Positions 1 to 8,420 of a stretch of 64,000 nt of DNA are shown in pieces. A program made the position numbers and the translations under genes. Every line of letters begins with the position of its first letter. Positions within the stretch are counted from its first letter, which is position 1. Where the stretch lies: NCBI RefSeq assembly GCF_900129575.1, contig NZ_FQWE01000001.1, positions 186,001 to 250,000 on the forward strand, given 5' to 3'. This DNA comes from Flavobacterium segetis. GTDB lineage: Bacteria; Bacteroidota; Bacteroidia; Flavobacteriales; Flavobacteriaceae. The notes beneath the pieces are model-generated. The model was not told the origin of the DNA. It searched no databases and saw only the letters and a list, made by a program, of their open reading frames with translations.

Positions 1-21
1 TTCTGATTAGAAATTAATTTG

Positions 22-29
22 TAATTTTG
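22..29 (+). promoter_or_regulatory. Bacteroidota -7 box upstream of the toxin-antitoxin pair
   Basis: TAATTTTG matches the TAnnTTTG consensus and lies 16 bases before the antitoxin ATG at 46. The -33 region would fall at the edge of the window and no TTG is visible there, so only half of the promoter is supported. Confidence 0.45.
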
Positions 30-45
30 ATAAAAACACTTGAGG

Positions 46-288
46 ATGAGTACTGCTGAATTAAAATTAAAATTATTCCGTGAAATCGATAATCTGGAAA
101 AAACCAAATTAGAGGAAGTGTACGGGCTATTATTAAATTTCATAAATTCTGAGAAAAACAGCAATGAATGGGACACAATGCCAAAAGCGCAACAACAAGG
201 ACTACTAGATGCAATTGAGGAATTGAATTCAAATGATGGTCTTGCTCATCAATCAGTTTTGGATAAGTACAAAACAAGGTATGTATAA
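46..288 (+). CDS. antitoxin of a ParE/RelE-type toxin-antitoxin pair
   Basis: An 80-residue, highly charged, mostly helical protein that fits the small antitoxins found in Bacteroidota beside RelE/ParE toxins. It is expected to bind and neutralise the toxin and to repress its own promoter. The ATG at 46 follows a GAGG-like ribosome site (cttgagg); an in-frame TTG at 42-40 upstream is less likely. The stop overlaps the toxin start by 8 bases, which indicates translational coupling. No clear ribbon-helix-helix or HTH motif can be named by eye, so the family assignment rests mainly on size, order and the recognisable partner. Confidence 0.7.
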   Translation: MSTAELKLKLFREIDNLEKTKLEEVYGLLLNFINSEKNSNEWDTMPKAQQQGLLDAIEELNSNDGLAHQSVLDKYKTRYV

Positions 289-577
289 ATCTATAAAGTG
301 GTCTTCATTTGCAGATCAAGATCTAGCTAAACTGTTAGAATATCTTGATTCAAAATGGAATAAATCAGTTTGTTTAAAATTTATTAATCATTTAGATTCT
401 TGTATCACTTTGATCCAACAAAACCCTGAGCAATTCCCAGTTATCAATAAAGAACTACAAATAAGAAAGTGCGTGATCACAAAACAAAATTCACTTTATT
501 ATAGAGAAACTGATACTAGAATTGAGATTTTACGATTATACGATACACGTCAAAACCCTGAAAATTTATTATTTTAA
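281..577 (+). CDS. ParE/RelE-superfamily toxin
   Basis: A 98-residue basic protein with the layout of the RelE/ParE toxin fold: two N-terminal helices (SFADQDLAKLLEYLDSKW) followed by a sheet that ends in the conserved pattern EILRLYDTRQNPE near residues 81-93. Members either poison DNA gyrase (ParE) or cleave ribosome-bound mRNA (RelE); sequence alone does not decide which. The ATG at 281 lies inside the end of the antitoxin gene and fits the family length. A longer reading from 233 would add residues with no family counterpart. Solitary chromosomal pairs like this are often mobile. Confidence 0.78.
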   Translation: MYKSIKWSSFADQDLAKLLEYLDSKWNKSVCLKFINHLDSCITLIQQNPEQFPVINKELQIRKCVITKQNSLYYRETDTRIEILRLYDTRQNPENLLF

Positions 578-615
578 AGTAATTTTCAAGCGTTAAAATA
601 GGCGACTTAAATCCA

Positions 616-2775
616 TTACAAATTCCTCAGCTGATTGTCTTTTTTGTCGTTGCTTATCGTCCAAAAGAAGCCTACAAAGAAAAACCGATCCGCTGTAGGA
701 ATGATTTCTTTTCTATTAAAAACGCCTGCATCGTTTGGCTTATTCGCGTATTCATAACCAAATACATTTTGAGTTCCTAAGACATTGGAAACTGAGAAAT
801 ACAAAATCTTTTGTTGGCTCAATAAATACGCCCAGTTAAAGCTCAAACTATTATACGATTTTGTTTTTCCATTCATAAATTTTGTTTCGTTTGGATTGTT
901 GTATGGTCGGCCAGAACTGTAGGAGTTTGTAAAACCTATTTGCGATTTCCAGTCGTTTATCCAATATTTCGTAACAAGTGATAAACTGTGATCCGCAACG
1001 AAACTTGGCGTCACTTGAGAACTGAAATTTTTATAATTTCTTTCTGTATCGATGTACGAATAGGAAACCCAGTACTCTAAGTTTTTGATGGATTTTCCAT
1101 CTCTCCAAAACAAATCCAAACCTTTTGCGTAACCAGAACCGGAATTATCATAAACCGAATTATAAGCTGCCATTTGAGTATCAAATTTTACTAAATCACG
1201 ATAGTCTTTATAATAGGTTTCGGCACGAAACGTTTTTCCGTTTTTATTGTACTGAAAATTCAAAATGTAATGCGACGCTTTCTCGCTTTCAAAGTGATTG
1301 TTACTAGAATATTTGATGTATTCCACATTTGGTGTTTGTGTAAAATCTCCATAAGCGAAAGAGAACTGACTGTTTTTAGCCATTTTATAAGCAAATGAAA
1401 TTCGGGGTGAAATAGCTGTTTCATTCAGTAAATCGTTATTTGAAGCCCTAACTCCTACTTTTGCAGCCCACTTTTTAGAGAAGAAAATATCAGCTTCGGT
1501 ATAAATAGCTGTAATGTTCGAATCGTATCCATTGGTGAAAACCGAACCGGAAGTAGGATTAAAATCTTCATTGAATTGTGCTACAAAATAATCCGCTCCA
1601 AAAGACAGTTTCAATCGGTCCGAAAAGCTTTTTCGCAGTTTTAATTTTAAATGGGCCGCATTTTCGTCATTCGCTACTTTATCTGAATCTAAATTTATTT
1701 TGTTGTTGCTGTAACCATAACTCAGTCCAGAAGTAATTTGCCAGTTGTCCCCAAAAACACCTTTGTAAGAGGAATTCATATAAAAATTATTATTGTTTAA
1801 ATCGACTCTTATTTTCTCTGGTGAATTGATATTTTCCTGATTAATATCGAATTTAGACGAATCAAAAGCAGCGTACACTTTAAAAATCCCATTATTAAAG
1901 TTATAGCGATATACCGTTTCTCCTGACAACGATTGAAACGGACTGTTCCAATCTACGTTTTGAGGGATTAAGGCTTGATAGGGCGCTAAATTGATATAAT
2001 TTGCATTAACACTCAGTGAACTTTTTTTCCATTTTTGGGTATTTCCAATTCCTAAACCAACGGTCATCAAAGAGATTTCGGTTTTATTTTGGTCCGGCTC
2101 ATCTTGGGTATTCAATAGCAAAACACTTGACAACGCTTCGCCATATTCTGCGGAATAACCACCCGTTGAAAATGATATTCCGCTGAACAGAAAAGGAGAA
2201 AATCGGCCTCTTGAAGGTACATTATTTGTACTAGCACCGTAGGATTGCGCTACCCGAATTCCATCTACAAAGGTTTGTGTTTCATTGGCCTCGCCACCTC
2301 GAACAAATAATCTTCCGTCCTCGCCTACCGTTTGTGTTCCTGGCAAGGTTTGCAAAGCGGCAATAATATTCCCCGCAGAACCCGCTGTAGTAACGATATC
2401 CAAAGGTTTTAGAACAGAAACTCTGGCTTTGTCTCCCGCTTCTAATATTCCTGCAGTAATGACTACCGCATCTAGAGAGGTTACGCTTTCTCGCAGTTTG
2501 ATTATTTTGTTTTGAAAATTAGCCACGTCAATTACTGTTTTTGAAGTTTCAAATATCAAGAAACTAACGACCAAAGTTGGATTGCCCTTTGCCGTAGTTG
2601 TAAAACTAAAATCTCCAGTTTCAGTAGTTGATGCGCCATCATAAGTCCCTTCGATAAAAACATTAGCACCTGAAACAGGTTTCCCTTTTTCATCTAGTAC
2701 TTTTCCTGAAATTGTATTTTGTGAAAAAATAAACGTAGTACATAATAAAAATGTTACTGTAATAATGGTTTTCAT
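616..2775 (-). CDS. TonB-dependent outer membrane receptor with carboxypeptidase-like N-terminal domain
   Basis: 719 residues. A signal peptide (residues 1-18, ending FIFSQ) is followed by a CarboxypepD_reg-like beta-sandwich (about 20-105, with SGKVLDEKGKPVSGANVFIEG-type residues), a plug domain (about 110-225, with LPGTQTVGEDGRLFVRGG) and a beta-barrel to the C-terminus. Such receptors take up large substrates across the outer membrane using TonB energy. It has no SusD partner and stands alone, so the substrate cannot be inferred; siderophore or small-organic uptake are possibilities. A two-box promoter lies just upstream. The length is typical of the non-SusC receptors in this phylum. Confidence 0.9.
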   Translation of the reverse strand: MKTIITVTFLLCTTFIFSQNTISGKVLDEKGKPVSGANVFIEGTYDGASTTETGDFSFTTTAKGNPTLVVSFLIFETSKTVIDVANFQNKIIKLRESVTSLDAVVITAGILEAGDKARVSVLKPLDIVTTAGSAGNIIAALQTLPGTQTVGEDGRLFVRGGEANETQTFVDGIRVAQSYGASTNNVPSRGRFSPFLFSGISFSTGGYSAEYGEALSSVLLLNTQDEPDQNKTEISLMTVGLGIGNTQKWKKSSLSVNANYINLAPYQALIPQNVDWNSPFQSLSGETVYRYNFNNGIFKVYAAFDSSKFDINQENINSPEKIRVDLNNNNFYMNSSYKGVFGDNWQITSGLSYGYSNNKINLDSDKVANDENAAHLKLKLRKSFSDRLKLSFGADYFVAQFNEDFNPTSGSVFTNGYDSNITAIYTEADIFFSKKWAAKVGVRASNNDLLNETAISPRISFAYKMAKNSQFSFAYGDFTQTPNVEYIKYSSNNHFESEKASHYILNFQYNKNGKTFRAETYYKDYRDLVKFDTQMAAYNSVYDNSGSGYAKGLDLFWRDGKSIKNLEYWVSYSYIDTERNYKNFSSQVTPSFVADHSLSLVTKYWINDWKSQIGFTNSYSSGRPYNNPNETKFMNGKTKSYNSLSFNWAYLLSQQKILYFSVSNVLGTQNVFGYEYANKPNDAGVFNRKEIIPTADRFFFVGFFWTISNDKKDNQLRNL

Positions 2776-2797
2776 CTGACTTGATTTTATGATGAAG

Positions 2798-2827
2798 CAA
2801 ATGTAACAGGACGACTACCGCTGACAA
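2798..2827 (-). promoter_or_regulatory. promoter of the TonB-dependent receptor
   Basis: On the minus strand TTG (plus 2827-2825) is separated by 19 bases from TACATTTG (plus 2805-2798), a full match to the Bacteroidota consensus. The -7 box ends 22 bases before the receptor ATG. Confidence 0.7.
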
Positions 2828-2925
2828 ATTATACTGTTCCGAACTGTTGAAATCAAGAGATGAATTGTAAATAATTTATTTTTCTGTTATATTTACAACA
2901 AGTCTGACGAAAACGGAAGCGATTT

Positions 2926-3029
2926 GCATGAGGGATAGCAGTGGAAATCCTTTTTTTTCTCGTTGTCAAAACGAGAAAAAAAAGATTGAAACGGATAGCC
3001 CGACCGCAGCTTTTGCGGAGGGCATGCCC
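2926..3029 (+). repeat. Flavobacterial intergenic hairpin element, copy 1
   Basis: About 104 bases that start GCATGAGGGATAGCAG and end GGGCATGCCC. A T-tract/CTCGTT/AACGAG/A-tract hairpin sits near 2951-2984, the core GGATAGCCCGA follows at 2993-3003, and a second hairpin (CCGCAGCTTTTGCGG) lies at about 3005-3019. The layout recurs at 24693-24805 (inverted) and 62904-63013. It lies immediately upstream of the acetyltransferase gene. An open reading frame crossing it is not considered coding. Confidence 0.75.
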
Positions 3030-3058
3030 AAAAAATAAAAAAATTACCGATGGAACCG

Positions 3059-3616
3059 ATGACCGAAAAAGAGAAAATGATAGCTGGCGAATATTATTTA
3101 GCTGGCGATACTGTTTTAGTAAAAGACAGACGAAAATCTAAAAATTTACTGCACAGATTAAATGTGACGGAGTATCGAGTTACTAAGAAAGCAAGAGAAA
3201 TTGTAAAAGAATTAATTCCAAATGCTGGAGCAAACTTATACATCGAGCCACCGTTTTTTTGCGATTACGGTTACAATATTGTATGTGGAGAAAATGTTTA
3301 TTTTAATGTAAACTGTGTTGTATTAGACTGTACCACAGTTACTATTGGGTCTAATGTTTTTTTTGGGCCCGGGGTTCAAATATATACAGCGACACATCCG
3401 CTTGACGCAGAATTACGGAAAACACTTGAAAATGCTTTACCTATTACTATAGGTGATGACTGCTGGATAGGAGGAAATTCAGTGATTTGCCCGGGTGTTA
3501 CAATTGGGCAAGGTTGTGTTATTGGCGCGGGTGCAGTAGTTACAAAAAATATCCCTGACAACTCACTAGCAGTTGGCAATCCTGCAAAGGTAATTCGGAA
3601 ATTGAATCAAGAATAA
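3059..3616 (+). CDS. maa: maltose/galactoside-type sugar O-acetyltransferase
   Basis: A trimeric left-handed beta-helix acetyltransferase that moves acetyl from acetyl-CoA to a sugar hydroxyl. The start MTEKEKMIAGEYY matches the N-terminus of E. coli Maa, which favours the ATG at 3059 over the in-frame ATG at 3050 (185 versus 188 residues). Hexapeptide repeats run from about residue 70 to the end (GPGVQIYTATHP, CWIGGNSVICPGVTIG, VIGAGAVVTKNIPDN, VGNPAKVIRKL). The histidine of TATHPLD (113 from this start) is the expected catalytic base. The physiological acceptor is unknown; a role in sugar detoxification is usual for the family. It is probably cotranscribed with the small exported protein 27 bases downstream. 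Confidence 0.88.
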   Translation: MTEKEKMIAGEYYLAGDTVLVKDRRKSKNLLHRLNVTEYRVTKKAREIVKELIPNAGANLYIEPPFFCDYGYNIVCGENVYFNVNCVVLDCTTVTIGSNVFFGPGVQIYTATHPLDAELRKTLENALPITIGDDCWIGGNSVICPGVTIGQGCVIGAGAVVTKNIPDNSLAVGNPAKVIRKLNQE

Positions 3617-3643
3617 TAATCAAAATTAGAAACTAAAAAAAAA

Positions 3644-4045
3644 ATGAAAATGAAACATCTTAAATTATTTACAGTCCTTGCGCTAATTTTTGTGGCAAAC
3701 ATAGTTTCGGCACAATCTACTTTTGACAAATGGCCAGCAGTGAAGGAACTTCATGGAGTTATGTCAGAGACTTTTCATCCAGCTGAAGAGGGAGATTTAG
3801 CCCCCATTAAGACACGCTCAGAAGAAATGATGAAGAAAGCAGCAGATTTATTAAAATCAGACATTCCTACAGAATTTAGAACAAATGCAATTTTAGCATC
3901 AGCAGAGCGACTACAAATTCAGAGTAAGGCTTTAAATAAGTTAGTGAAAGCAAATGCGACAGATGCTACATTAGTAAAATCAATCACTGATTTACATGAC
4001 ACGTTTCATGAGATTGTAGGTCTTTGTTCCGAACCAAAAAAATAA
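3644..4045 (+). CDS. small exported helical protein of unknown function
   Basis: 133 residues with a clear signal peptide (MKMKHLKLFTVLALIF to about residue 23, ending VSAQS). The mature part is predicted alpha-helical, with LHGVMSETFHPAEEGDLAPIK near the start and LHDTFHEIVGLC near the end. The size and helix pattern resemble the periplasmic four-helix cytochrome b562/c' fold, but there is no CxxCH haem site, so this is only a structural guess. An ATG two codons on (3650) is an alternative start. It follows the acetyltransferase closely and ends at a strong terminator. Confidence 0.7.
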   Translation: MKMKHLKLFTVLALIFVANIVSAQSTFDKWPAVKELHGVMSETFHPAEEGDLAPIKTRSEEMMKKAADLLKSDIPTEFRTNAILASAERLQIQSKALNKLVKANATDATLVKSITDLHDTFHEIVGLCSEPKK

Positions 4046-4050
4046 ATTAT

Positions 4051-4080
4051 AAGCCCAATCAGTTGATTGGGCTTTTTTTT
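4051..4080 (+). terminator. intrinsic terminator after the maa operon
   Basis: AAGCCCAATCA, a GT loop, and TGATTGGGCTT form a perfect 11-base-pair stem followed by eight T. It is placed 5 bases after the stop of the small exported protein. Confidence 0.9.
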
Positions 4081-4294
4081 AGAAAAAGAGTATTAATTGA
4101 TCTAATTTTAATACTAAAACAATCACTATTTATTTTTTATTTTCTAAAAAATGGGATATTATTAAAATATAGAAACATCTCTATTTTTTAGATTCTATTG
4201 TGATTTTGTTTTTTTAAATTTGCATGACGTAATTATATTATTAACTAAAGATTTCTCTGCTTTGATATAAACTTCAATCCAGCAATCCAATCCA

Positions 4295-5575
4295 ATGAGC
4301 ACAAATACAGAAATTAAAAAAAACTATCAATTCATTAAGTTTAAAAAATTGGTAATCGTGTCCGTGATAATTGGATTTCTCTCCGCTTTTTTAGGAATAG
4401 TTTTAAAAAATGCGACTGAATATTACGAATCTATTTTCTTTCATCGCGCTGAAACTAATGCTGTGTTTTTTATTATTTTCCCATTTTTTGGATTATCAAT
4501 TATCTATTTTTTAAGACAGTATTTATTTAAGAAAAAGGAAAACAAAGGAATAAAAGAAATTTTTGAAAGTGTTAGTTCGAAAACGAAGAATTTACCTAGT
4601 TATAAAATTCCTTCTCATTTTATCAATGGTTTACTGACAGTCGTTTCTGGTGGATCTACAGGAATTGAAGTTTCTACTGTTGTAGCCACAGCCACTATAG
4701 GAGCTGTTGCACAAAGAAAACATAATATGTTTAGGCAATATAAAACCGAATTGATTTGTGCTGGAATAGCTGCAGGAATTACGGTTTTATTTAGTAGTCC
4801 TATAGCAGGAATTCTATTTTCGCTAGAAGTAATATCAAAAAAATTGACGCGAACATTTATTCTTACCACTGGCATCGCAGTTATAATAGCTTCAGCACTT
4901 AGTTTCCTTTTACACGAGAAACCATTATTCGCTGTAAACATTACAACTTGGCATTTAAAAGCAATTCCTTATTTCATTTTATTAGGTGTTTTATCGGCAA
5001 TCTATTCTATTTATCTAACACGTTGCGTTTTATTTTTTAAATCATACTTTTCAAAAATAAATGAACCTTATTACAAAATAATAGTAGGTTCAGTACTTTT
5101 AAGTATTTCATTTTTTATATTTCCTCAATTGTACGGCGAAGGTTATCACGCCATTAAAACAGTCATATTTAATTCAAATGATACTACTTTAACTCTTTCT
5201 TTAGCGTTGACATTTTTTGGAATAACAATTTTAAAACCAATCGCTACATCTGCAACATTAGCAGCAGGTGGTGATGGAGGTGTATTTGCACCAAGTTTAT
5301 TTATTGGAGCTTTTTTAGGATTGTTGCTTGCGTTATTACTCAATCGATACACGAACGCCGATGTTATTCCTCTCAATTTTATGATCATAGGTATGGCTGC
5401 AGTTTTAAGTGCAAGTATCCACGCTCCATTTACCGCTTTATTTTTAGTTTGTGGTTTAACTAATAACTACACCTTGTTTTTTCCAATTTTGATCGTTTGT
5501 TTAATTTCTAAATACACCGCTAAGATGATCTATCCGTTCACTGTTTATAATTATTCGCCAAGTTTAGTAAAATAA
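4295..5575 (+). CDS. ClC-family chloride channel/transporter
   Basis: 426 residues with about ten hydrophobic segments, the layout of the ClC family of chloride channels and Cl-/H+ antiporters. Two signature regions are visible: STGIEVSTVVATATIGA (residues 121-137), which takes the place of the GREGP region and keeps the gating glutamate as E125, and GGDGGVFAPSLFIG, the GxFAP anion-binding loop at about 327-340. The first signature, GSGIP, is not recognisable. There are no CBS domains after the membrane part. A TAAATTTG box at 4215-4222 is a weak promoter candidate. It is followed 5 bases later by the HPP gene, so the two form an operon. Confidence 0.85.
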   Translation: MSTNTEIKKNYQFIKFKKLVIVSVIIGFLSAFLGIVLKNATEYYESIFFHRAETNAVFFIIFPFFGLSIIYFLRQYLFKKKENKGIKEIFESVSSKTKNLPSYKIPSHFINGLLTVVSGGSTGIEVSTVVATATIGAVAQRKHNMFRQYKTELICAGIAAGITVLFSSPIAGILFSLEVISKKLTRTFILTTGIAVIIASALSFLLHEKPLFAVNITTWHLKAIPYFILLGVLSAIYSIYLTRCVLFFKSYFSKINEPYYKIIVGSVLLSISFFIFPQLYGEGYHAIKTVIFNSNDTTLTLSLALTFFGITILKPIATSATLAAGGDGGVFAPSLFIGAFLGLLLALLLNRYTNADVIPLNFMIIGMAAVLSASIHAPFTALFLVCGLTNNYTLFFPILIVCLISKYTAKMIYPFTVYNYSPSLVK

Positions 5576-5580
5576 TTAAT

Positions 5581-6192
5581 ATGTCATCTATTAATAGAAT
5601 TAAAAGAAATTATCGAAAAACTAAGTATATACTTTACAAGGAAACCCTTGTTGATTTTAAGGAACATTTTTGGGCATTCGTTGGAGGATTTCTTGGTATT
5701 GGCATAATTGCTTACTTGCAATCGCATACACTTCCGCAATCTGATATGGTTTACTTAATTGGTTCATTTGGCGCGTCAAGTGTTCTTGTTTACGGTGTTA
5801 TTCAAAGTCCACTGGCGCAACCCAGAAATTTAATTGGTGGTCATGTTATATCCGCTATTATTGGTGTAACAGTTTACAAATTCATGCCAGACATTCTTTG
5901 GTTAACTGCGCCACTCGCCGTTGCTTCCTCCATAGTTTTAATGCAAATCACAAAAACCTTGCACCCTCCGGGAGGTGCTACCGCTTTGATTGCAATTGCC
6001 GGTTCTGAAAAAATTAAAAATTTAGGCTATTGGTATGTCCTGTCTCCAGTATTAAGTGGAGCCTTAATTTTACTTGCCGTTGCTTTAATCACCAATAACA
6101 TGGCACATAATAGATTGTATCCAAATCACAAAAAGTATCATCAATTTAGAAAAAGAATTTCACGTGTATTTAGAAATAGAAAAACACTTTAG
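5581..6192 (+). CDS. HPP-family membrane protein
   Basis: 203 residues with four hydrophobic segments and the family-defining HPPGGATALIAI motif at about residues 129-140. HPP proteins are integral membrane proteins; plant and cyanobacterial members have been linked to nitrite transport, but bacterial roles are mostly untested. The start lies 5 bases after the ClC stop, which suggests co-expression and possibly a joint role in anion movement. That joint role is inference from the gene order alone. Confidence 0.85.
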   Translation: MSSINRIKRNYRKTKYILYKETLVDFKEHFWAFVGGFLGIGIIAYLQSHTLPQSDMVYLIGSFGASSVLVYGVIQSPLAQPRNLIGGHVISAIIGVTVYKFMPDILWLTAPLAVASSIVLMQITKTLHPPGGATALIAIAGSEKIKNLGYWYVLSPVLSGALILLAVALITNNMAHNRLYPNHKKYHQFRKRISRVFRNRKTL

Positions 6193-6361
6193 AATTTTAA
6201 CTCTTTAATTTTAAGTGATAAAATCTACTATAAAAAATAAATTTTTAGTGCTGCAAGAACTTATAATGTTATGATTATTACTGACTACATTTAAGTAAAA
6301 ATCTTATCAACAAATACAAAATCTGTAGCAAAACTTCGAGACGAAATCTAAAATTATATTT

Positions 6362-6369
6362 TACCTTTG
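6362..6369 (+). promoter_or_regulatory. -7 box upstream of the pRiA4b ORF-3-like gene
   Basis: TACCTTTG fits TAnnTTTG and lies 25 bases before the ATG at 6395. No TTG is found at the expected distance upstream. Confidence 0.45.
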
Positions 6370-6394
6370 ACCATTCAAAAAAATAGAATTGATT

Positions 6395-6934
6395 ATGGTT
6401 TATAAATTTAGAGTAATTCTAGACTCAGAGGAAGATGTTTTTAGAGACATAGCAATATTTGCCGAAGATACATTGGAGGATCTTCATAATGCAATTTTCA
6501 ATTCTTTTGGTTTTGACGGTATGGACGTGGCTTCCTTTTATACTTGTGATGAGACGTGGAATCAAGAGGATGAAATTTCACTTTTTGATACGGGGGATGT
6601 TATTGGTGAACAAAAAATAATGAGTGATTATAGGTTGTCTGATATTTTAGATAAAGAGAACACTAAAATCATTTATGTCTATGACTTCATCAACATGTGG
6701 ACGTTTCTTGTCGAACTTGCTGCTATTGAAGAAGAAGTTGCAGGAAATAGTTATCCAGAAACCATATTTTCACATGGTGAAATTCCTGATGAAGCGATGG
6801 AAAAAAGTTTTGAATCCGAAAACGCAGATAGTTACAACGATGAATACGAAGATGGCTTAGATGAAGATGATTTAGATATGTTTGGCGATGAAGATAGCTT
6901 TGAAGACTATGGATTTGAGGAGAACTGGAATTAG
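6395..6934 (+). CDS. plasmid pRiA4b ORF-3-like protein with acidic tail
   Basis: 179 residues. The N-terminal 115 residues (VYKFRVILDSEEDVFRDIAI, then HNAIFNSFGFDG and YDFINMWTF) match the pRiA4b ORF-3/IS1096 TnpR-like fold, a small domain of unproven function that is often chromosomal in Bacteroidota. From about residue 130 on, the protein becomes a strongly acidic Glu/Asp/Asn tail. The ATG at 6395 is preferred; a TTG at 6389 is in frame. No transposase lies nearby, so it should not be read as part of a mobile element. Confidence 0.75.
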   Translation: MVYKFRVILDSEEDVFRDIAIFAEDTLEDLHNAIFNSFGFDGMDVASFYTCDETWNQEDEISLFDTGDVIGEQKIMSDYRLSDILDKENTKIIYVYDFINMWTFLVELAAIEEEVAGNSYPETIFSHGEIPDEAMEKSFESENADSYNDEYEDGLDEDDLDMFGDEDSFEDYGFEENWN

Positions 6935-7102
6935 TCCGTTCCCTATCTTTCTGCAATCAACCGGGAGTTTAAATAAGTAAGAATAAAAATATTTGACAAG
7001 AAGTAAAAGATTTTTCTTTCTTCAAAACAACTTTACTCACCACCTTTGTCTTTAATTGTAAGCATAACAAATTTCAAAATCTACATTCAATACTTTAAAT
7101 AA

Positions 7103-8161
7103 ATGATCAACCTATATAACACACATATCGAAAATTTATCAATTCATAGAGTTGGTAACAAAAGTAGAAATGAAGCAATTTTTTTATCAGAGCAACCTTT
7201 TAGTTTGAATGATGAAATAGTGCCTTTGATGAAAGAATTTTTCTTCAAACCCTTCAGAGAAAAAGAAGAAAATTATTTTCAGTTTGCACATGAAATTGAT
7301 CTAGATTATAATGACATGTTTAAGTTTGCTACTGAAATTTTTGATAATCCATCAACGATTCATGAAGCTTCAAAAAAAATAACGCAGCACTTATTCGAGC
7401 AGTCTAATCATCCACACATTAAGAATGGTGAAGTTTACGTCACGTATTTGACCAACCTGACTATTGATAATAATGTTGTCGACGCTATAGGGATTTTTAA
7501 AAGTGAAATCCAAGCTGACTTTTTACAATTTGAAGAGAAATCAACTCACCTTGAAATGATTTTGCAACACGGAGTAAGTCTTAATAAACTTGACAAGGGT
7601 TGTTTGATATTTAATTACAAAAAAGAAGAAGGATATAAAATACTCACTGTTGACAGCAATCGTTATGACGCTAGATATTGGCTAGAGCATTTCCTTTCAG
7701 TTGACGCCTTTGAAGATGAAAACTTCATCACTAAAAAATATTTAAAATTTTGTCAAAATTTTGCTAAAGATGTTGTTTTTCCAGCAGAGGATAAGAAAGA
7801 GGAGGTGATGTTTATGAATCGATCGGTAAACTATTTTGCTAAAAATGACGAGTTTGAAGAAACAGAATTTTTGAATGAAGTGCTCGATAATCCAGACCTT
7901 ATTCCAGAGTTTAAAAATTACAAGATCGACAAAGGAGAAAAATACAGTATAGAAGATGTAACTTCTTTCCCTATTGCTAATGCAGCAGTTTCCGATGCTC
8001 GAAAATCAATTAAAAACGTGATTAATTTAGATACTCACATTCAAATTAAAATGGATTTCATCAATCCCGAGAGTGCGGAGAAGTACGTGGAAAAAGGCTG
8101 GGATGAAGAAAAACAAATGTATTATTATTTAGTTTATTTTAATAAAGAACAAAAATCGTAA
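7103..8161 (+). CDS. nucleoid-associated protein, NdpA/YejK family
   Basis: 352 residues, close to the length of the 37-kDa nucleoid-associated proteins (NdpA, E. coli YejK). Family-like stretches include the N-terminal histidine-rich strand IENLSIHRVGNK, the central YLTNLTIDNNVVDAIGIFK, and GVSLNKLDKGCLIFNY. Family members bind DNA in the nucleoid; what they do there is not settled. The gene stands alone and ends before a GU-containing hairpin terminator. Several DNA-defence and phage proteins interact with this family, but nothing around it suggests such a role here. Confidence 0.82.
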   Translation: MINLYNTHIENLSIHRVGNKSRNEAIFLSEQPFSLNDEIVPLMKEFFFKPFREKEENYFQFAHEIDLDYNDMFKFATEIFDNPSTIHEASKKITQHLFEQSNHPHIKNGEVYVTYLTNLTIDNNVVDAIGIFKSEIQADFLQFEEKSTHLEMILQHGVSLNKLDKGCLIFNYKKEEGYKILTVDSNRYDARYWLEHFLSVDAFEDENFITKKYLKFCQNFAKDVVFPAEDKKEEVMFMNRSVNYFAKNDEFEETEFLNEVLDNPDLIPEFKNYKIDKGEKYSIEDVTSFPIANAAVSDARKSIKNVINLDTHIQIKMDFINPESAEKYVEKGWDEEKQMYYYLVYFNKEQKS

Positions 8162-8193
8162 GATTATTATTTTTATGTTTTCAAAATATTTTC

Positions 8194-8226
8194 ATCCCTG
8201 ATTATTAAAAATAATTGGGGATTTTT
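8194..8226 (+). terminator. terminator after the NdpA-like gene
   Basis: ATCCCTGATTATT pairs with AATAATTGGGGAT across an AAA loop when two G-U pairs are allowed, and a run of T follows. It lies 32 bases after the stop codon. Confidence 0.65.
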
Positions 8227-8420
8227 TATATAATTAAGGGATCAAATTATTTAAGTTGAGAAAAATAACGATAAAATGATTATGACGTTGTATTATAAAT
8301 TACTGTATTTTTAACGACTTTTAAAAAGTATTGATAAACAATCTTTTCTTCTTTTAAAAAGTAAGAATCCCAGCGTATTAAAAGATTTTAAATACCAATA
8401 AAACTTAGTTTTTACAAATT

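Noticed and set aside
2941..3141. 66-codon open frame over repeat copy 1
   Set aside because: It runs through the hairpin element and into the acetyltransferase in another frame, and is Lys/Arg-rich without a recognisable domain.
6395..6934. Plasmid or insertion-sequence remnant because of the pRiA4b/IS1096-like domain
   Set aside because: No transposase, terminal repeats or target duplication are found nearby; the domain is common on Bacteroidota chromosomes.
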